This document shows positions 63,012 to 64,000 of a DNA stretch of 64,000 nucleotides, in pieces. Source of the DNA: Chelatococcus reniformis (GTDB lineage Bacteria > Pseudomonadota > Alphaproteobacteria > Rhizobiales > Beijerinckiaceae); assembly GCF_014640075.1 (NCBI RefSeq), contig NZ_BMGG01000002.1, positions 558,001 through 622,000 of the forward strand. Reading direction: 5' to 3'. Below the pieces are notes generated by a model that was not told the DNA's origin, did not search any database, and worked only from the letters and a program-made list of their open reading frames with translations. The first letter of the stretch is position 1. Every line of letters begins with the position of its first letter. The position numbers and the translations under genes were made by a program.

Positions 63012-64000
63012 TCAGCGGCGCTCGCTCAGCCAGGTTGCGGCAAGGCCCGCCAGCGCGTCGCGCACATCGTCGCGCACCACGAACTCCAGCGGCTCGCCCA
63101 GGAACGCCTCGACCATCAGCGCCTCCGCTTCCGGACGCGGCAGGCCGCGCGCCATGAGGTAGAACAGCAGGTCATCGTCGAGCGCACCGCAGGTGGCGCC
63201 GTGCGCGCACTGGACGTCGTCGGCAAAGATCTCCAGCTCGGGCTTGTTGTTCATGGTGCCGCCCTCGGAGAGCAGCAGCGCGGCCGACATCATGCGCCCA
63301 TCCGATTTCTGGGCATGCGGGCGCACGATGATCTTGCCCTGAAAAACCCCGACCGCCTCGTCGTCAACGACGGTCTTGAACAGCTCGCGGCTGGTACAAT
63401 GGGGCACTGCGTGATCGAGCAGCAGCGTGGTATCGGCGTGCTGGCGGCCGCGGAGCATGGTGGCACCGCCGAGCGCAATGGTCGCGTTCTCGCCGGCGCA
63501 GCCCAGGAAGATCTGGTGGCGGGCCACGCTCGCGCCTTTGGTCAGCGCGAACGACTTGAAGTCGGTGCCGGCGCCCAGCGCCACGGTCAGAGTCGAGACG
63601 GCGAGCGCCCCAAGCCCTTCGTCGTTGACGCGCACGTGCGAAACGCGGGCCGCGGCGCCGGCAACGATCTCGACCGCGCTATTGACCTGGTAGGCGAGCC
63701 CGTCCGGCCCCTGGTGCGTCTCGACGAGGTCGAGCTCCGCCCCGTCGTCCACCACGATGAACAGGCGCGGCGACGTCGCGAACGACTGGGCGGCGCCGTT
63801 GACGAAGCGCAGCTCCAGGCGCGCGGCACCGGCCTCACGCCGCACGTGAACGATAGCGCCGTCGGCCATGAACGCCGTGTTGAGCGCCAGCGCCGTGTTG
63901 CCGCGGGCGATCTCCAGGCCGGCCATTCTGGCGGTCAGCGGATGGCCGCTCGCCAGCGCATCGGCCAGCGGCACGATCTCGATGCCGGCGAGGTCGGAGG
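63012..64000 (-). CDS. sufD: Fe-S cluster assembly protein SufD (N-terminus outside window)
   Basis: The frame is open to the right edge of the window (SDLAGIEIVPLADALASG before the first GTG), so the gene is cut at its 5' end; 329 codons are visible. GCAGENATIALGG, MLRGRQHADTTLLLDH, CTSRELFKTVVDDEAVGVF, QKSDGRMMSAALLLS, NNKPELEIFADDVQCAHGA and GLPRPEAEALMVEAFL are the SufB/SufD beta-helix and C-terminal motifs. It forms the scaffold complex with SufB and SufC, whose genes probably lie beyond the edge. Confidence 0.95.
   Translation of the reverse strand, partial: SDLAGIEIVPLADALASGHPLTARMAGLEIARGNTALALNTAFMADGAIVHVRREAGAARLELRFVNGAAQSFATSPRLFIVVDDGAELDLVETHQGPDGLAYQVNSAVEIVAGAAARVSHVRVNDEGLGALAVSTLTVALGAGTDFKSFALTKGASVARHQIFLGCAGENATIALGGATMLRGRQHADTTLLLDHAVPHCTSRELFKTVVDDEAVGVFQGKIIVRPHAQKSDGRMMSAALLLSEGGTMNNKPELEIFADDVQCAHGATCGALDDDLLFYLMARGLPRPEAEALMVEAFLGEPLEFVVRDDVRDALAGLAATWLSERR

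Overview
The window is high-G+C, densely coded DNA from an alphaproteobacterium, most likely of the order Hyphomicrobiales (Rhizobiales). The pointers are two HWE-type histidine kinases, a two-domain cold-shock protein, the rlpA-dac-tmk-holB-metG-tatD order, sufS/sufT/sufD, a LivH-LivM type ABC cassette, and dispersed repeats of a type I recall from this order. This placement is inferred from content; no 16S or ribosomal protein gene is present. No CRISPR array, phage, integrase or insertion sequence transposase was seen.

Layout. 1-6236: a partial membrane-anchored protein, a small secreted protein, an MFS transporter, a thioesterase and an SDR oxidoreductase, and a long ankyrin-repeat protein. 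6462-8944: a KaiC-like double ATPase whose stop overlaps the GTG start of an HWE histidine kinase, the most interesting signalling unit here. 9253-16779: tRNA-Glu, a sirtuin, a double cold-shock protein, a DUF192 protein, a second, membrane-bound HWE kinase, a ThDP enzyme and an M3 peptidase. 16780-26297: small unknown proteins, an MHS-type transporter, polyphosphate kinase 2, a monooxygenase-fold protein, an MmyB-like regulator divergent from an epimerase-like gene, a CynX-type transporter and an amidohydrolase. 26500-35782: an accessory-looking region with an esterase of the PHB depolymerase type, an XRE regulator, a DUF5996-GNAT fusion, a pirin, a less GC-rich MFS transporter, an orphan periplasmic binding protein and a decaying patch with a thermonuclease fragment. 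35859-41568: tRNA-Ser, then a minus-strand run (small ORF, GT2 glycosyltransferase, gmd, rmd, recQ) for GDP-rhamnose-type sugar synthesis. 41808-49204: a core plus-strand run for the cell envelope, dTMP synthesis, DNA replication and translation (rlpA, dac, tmk, holB, metG, tatD, metallo-beta-lactamase fold). 49259-56254: a hotdog-fold protein, a complete branched-chain-amino-acid-type ABC uptake system with fused permeases, and a zinc alcohol dehydrogenase, probably one catabolic locus. 56384-60154: a leucine-rich-repeat protein, a potassium channel, a suspected CYTH-like protein and a split chromate transporter. 60373-64000: small proteins and the sufT-sufS-sufD end of a SUF iron-sulfur operon that runs out of the window.

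Repeats. Three copies of a roughly 104-base imperfect palindromic repeat lie at 2658-2762, 32945-33049 and 60152-60254. Two of them supply the TAG stop codon of the gene they abut. A second, shorter palindrome family (core CGATCGGGTG) occurs at 21365-21388 and 60307-60337. Start codons follow the visible Shine-Dalgarno sequences; several genes begin with GTG or TTG.
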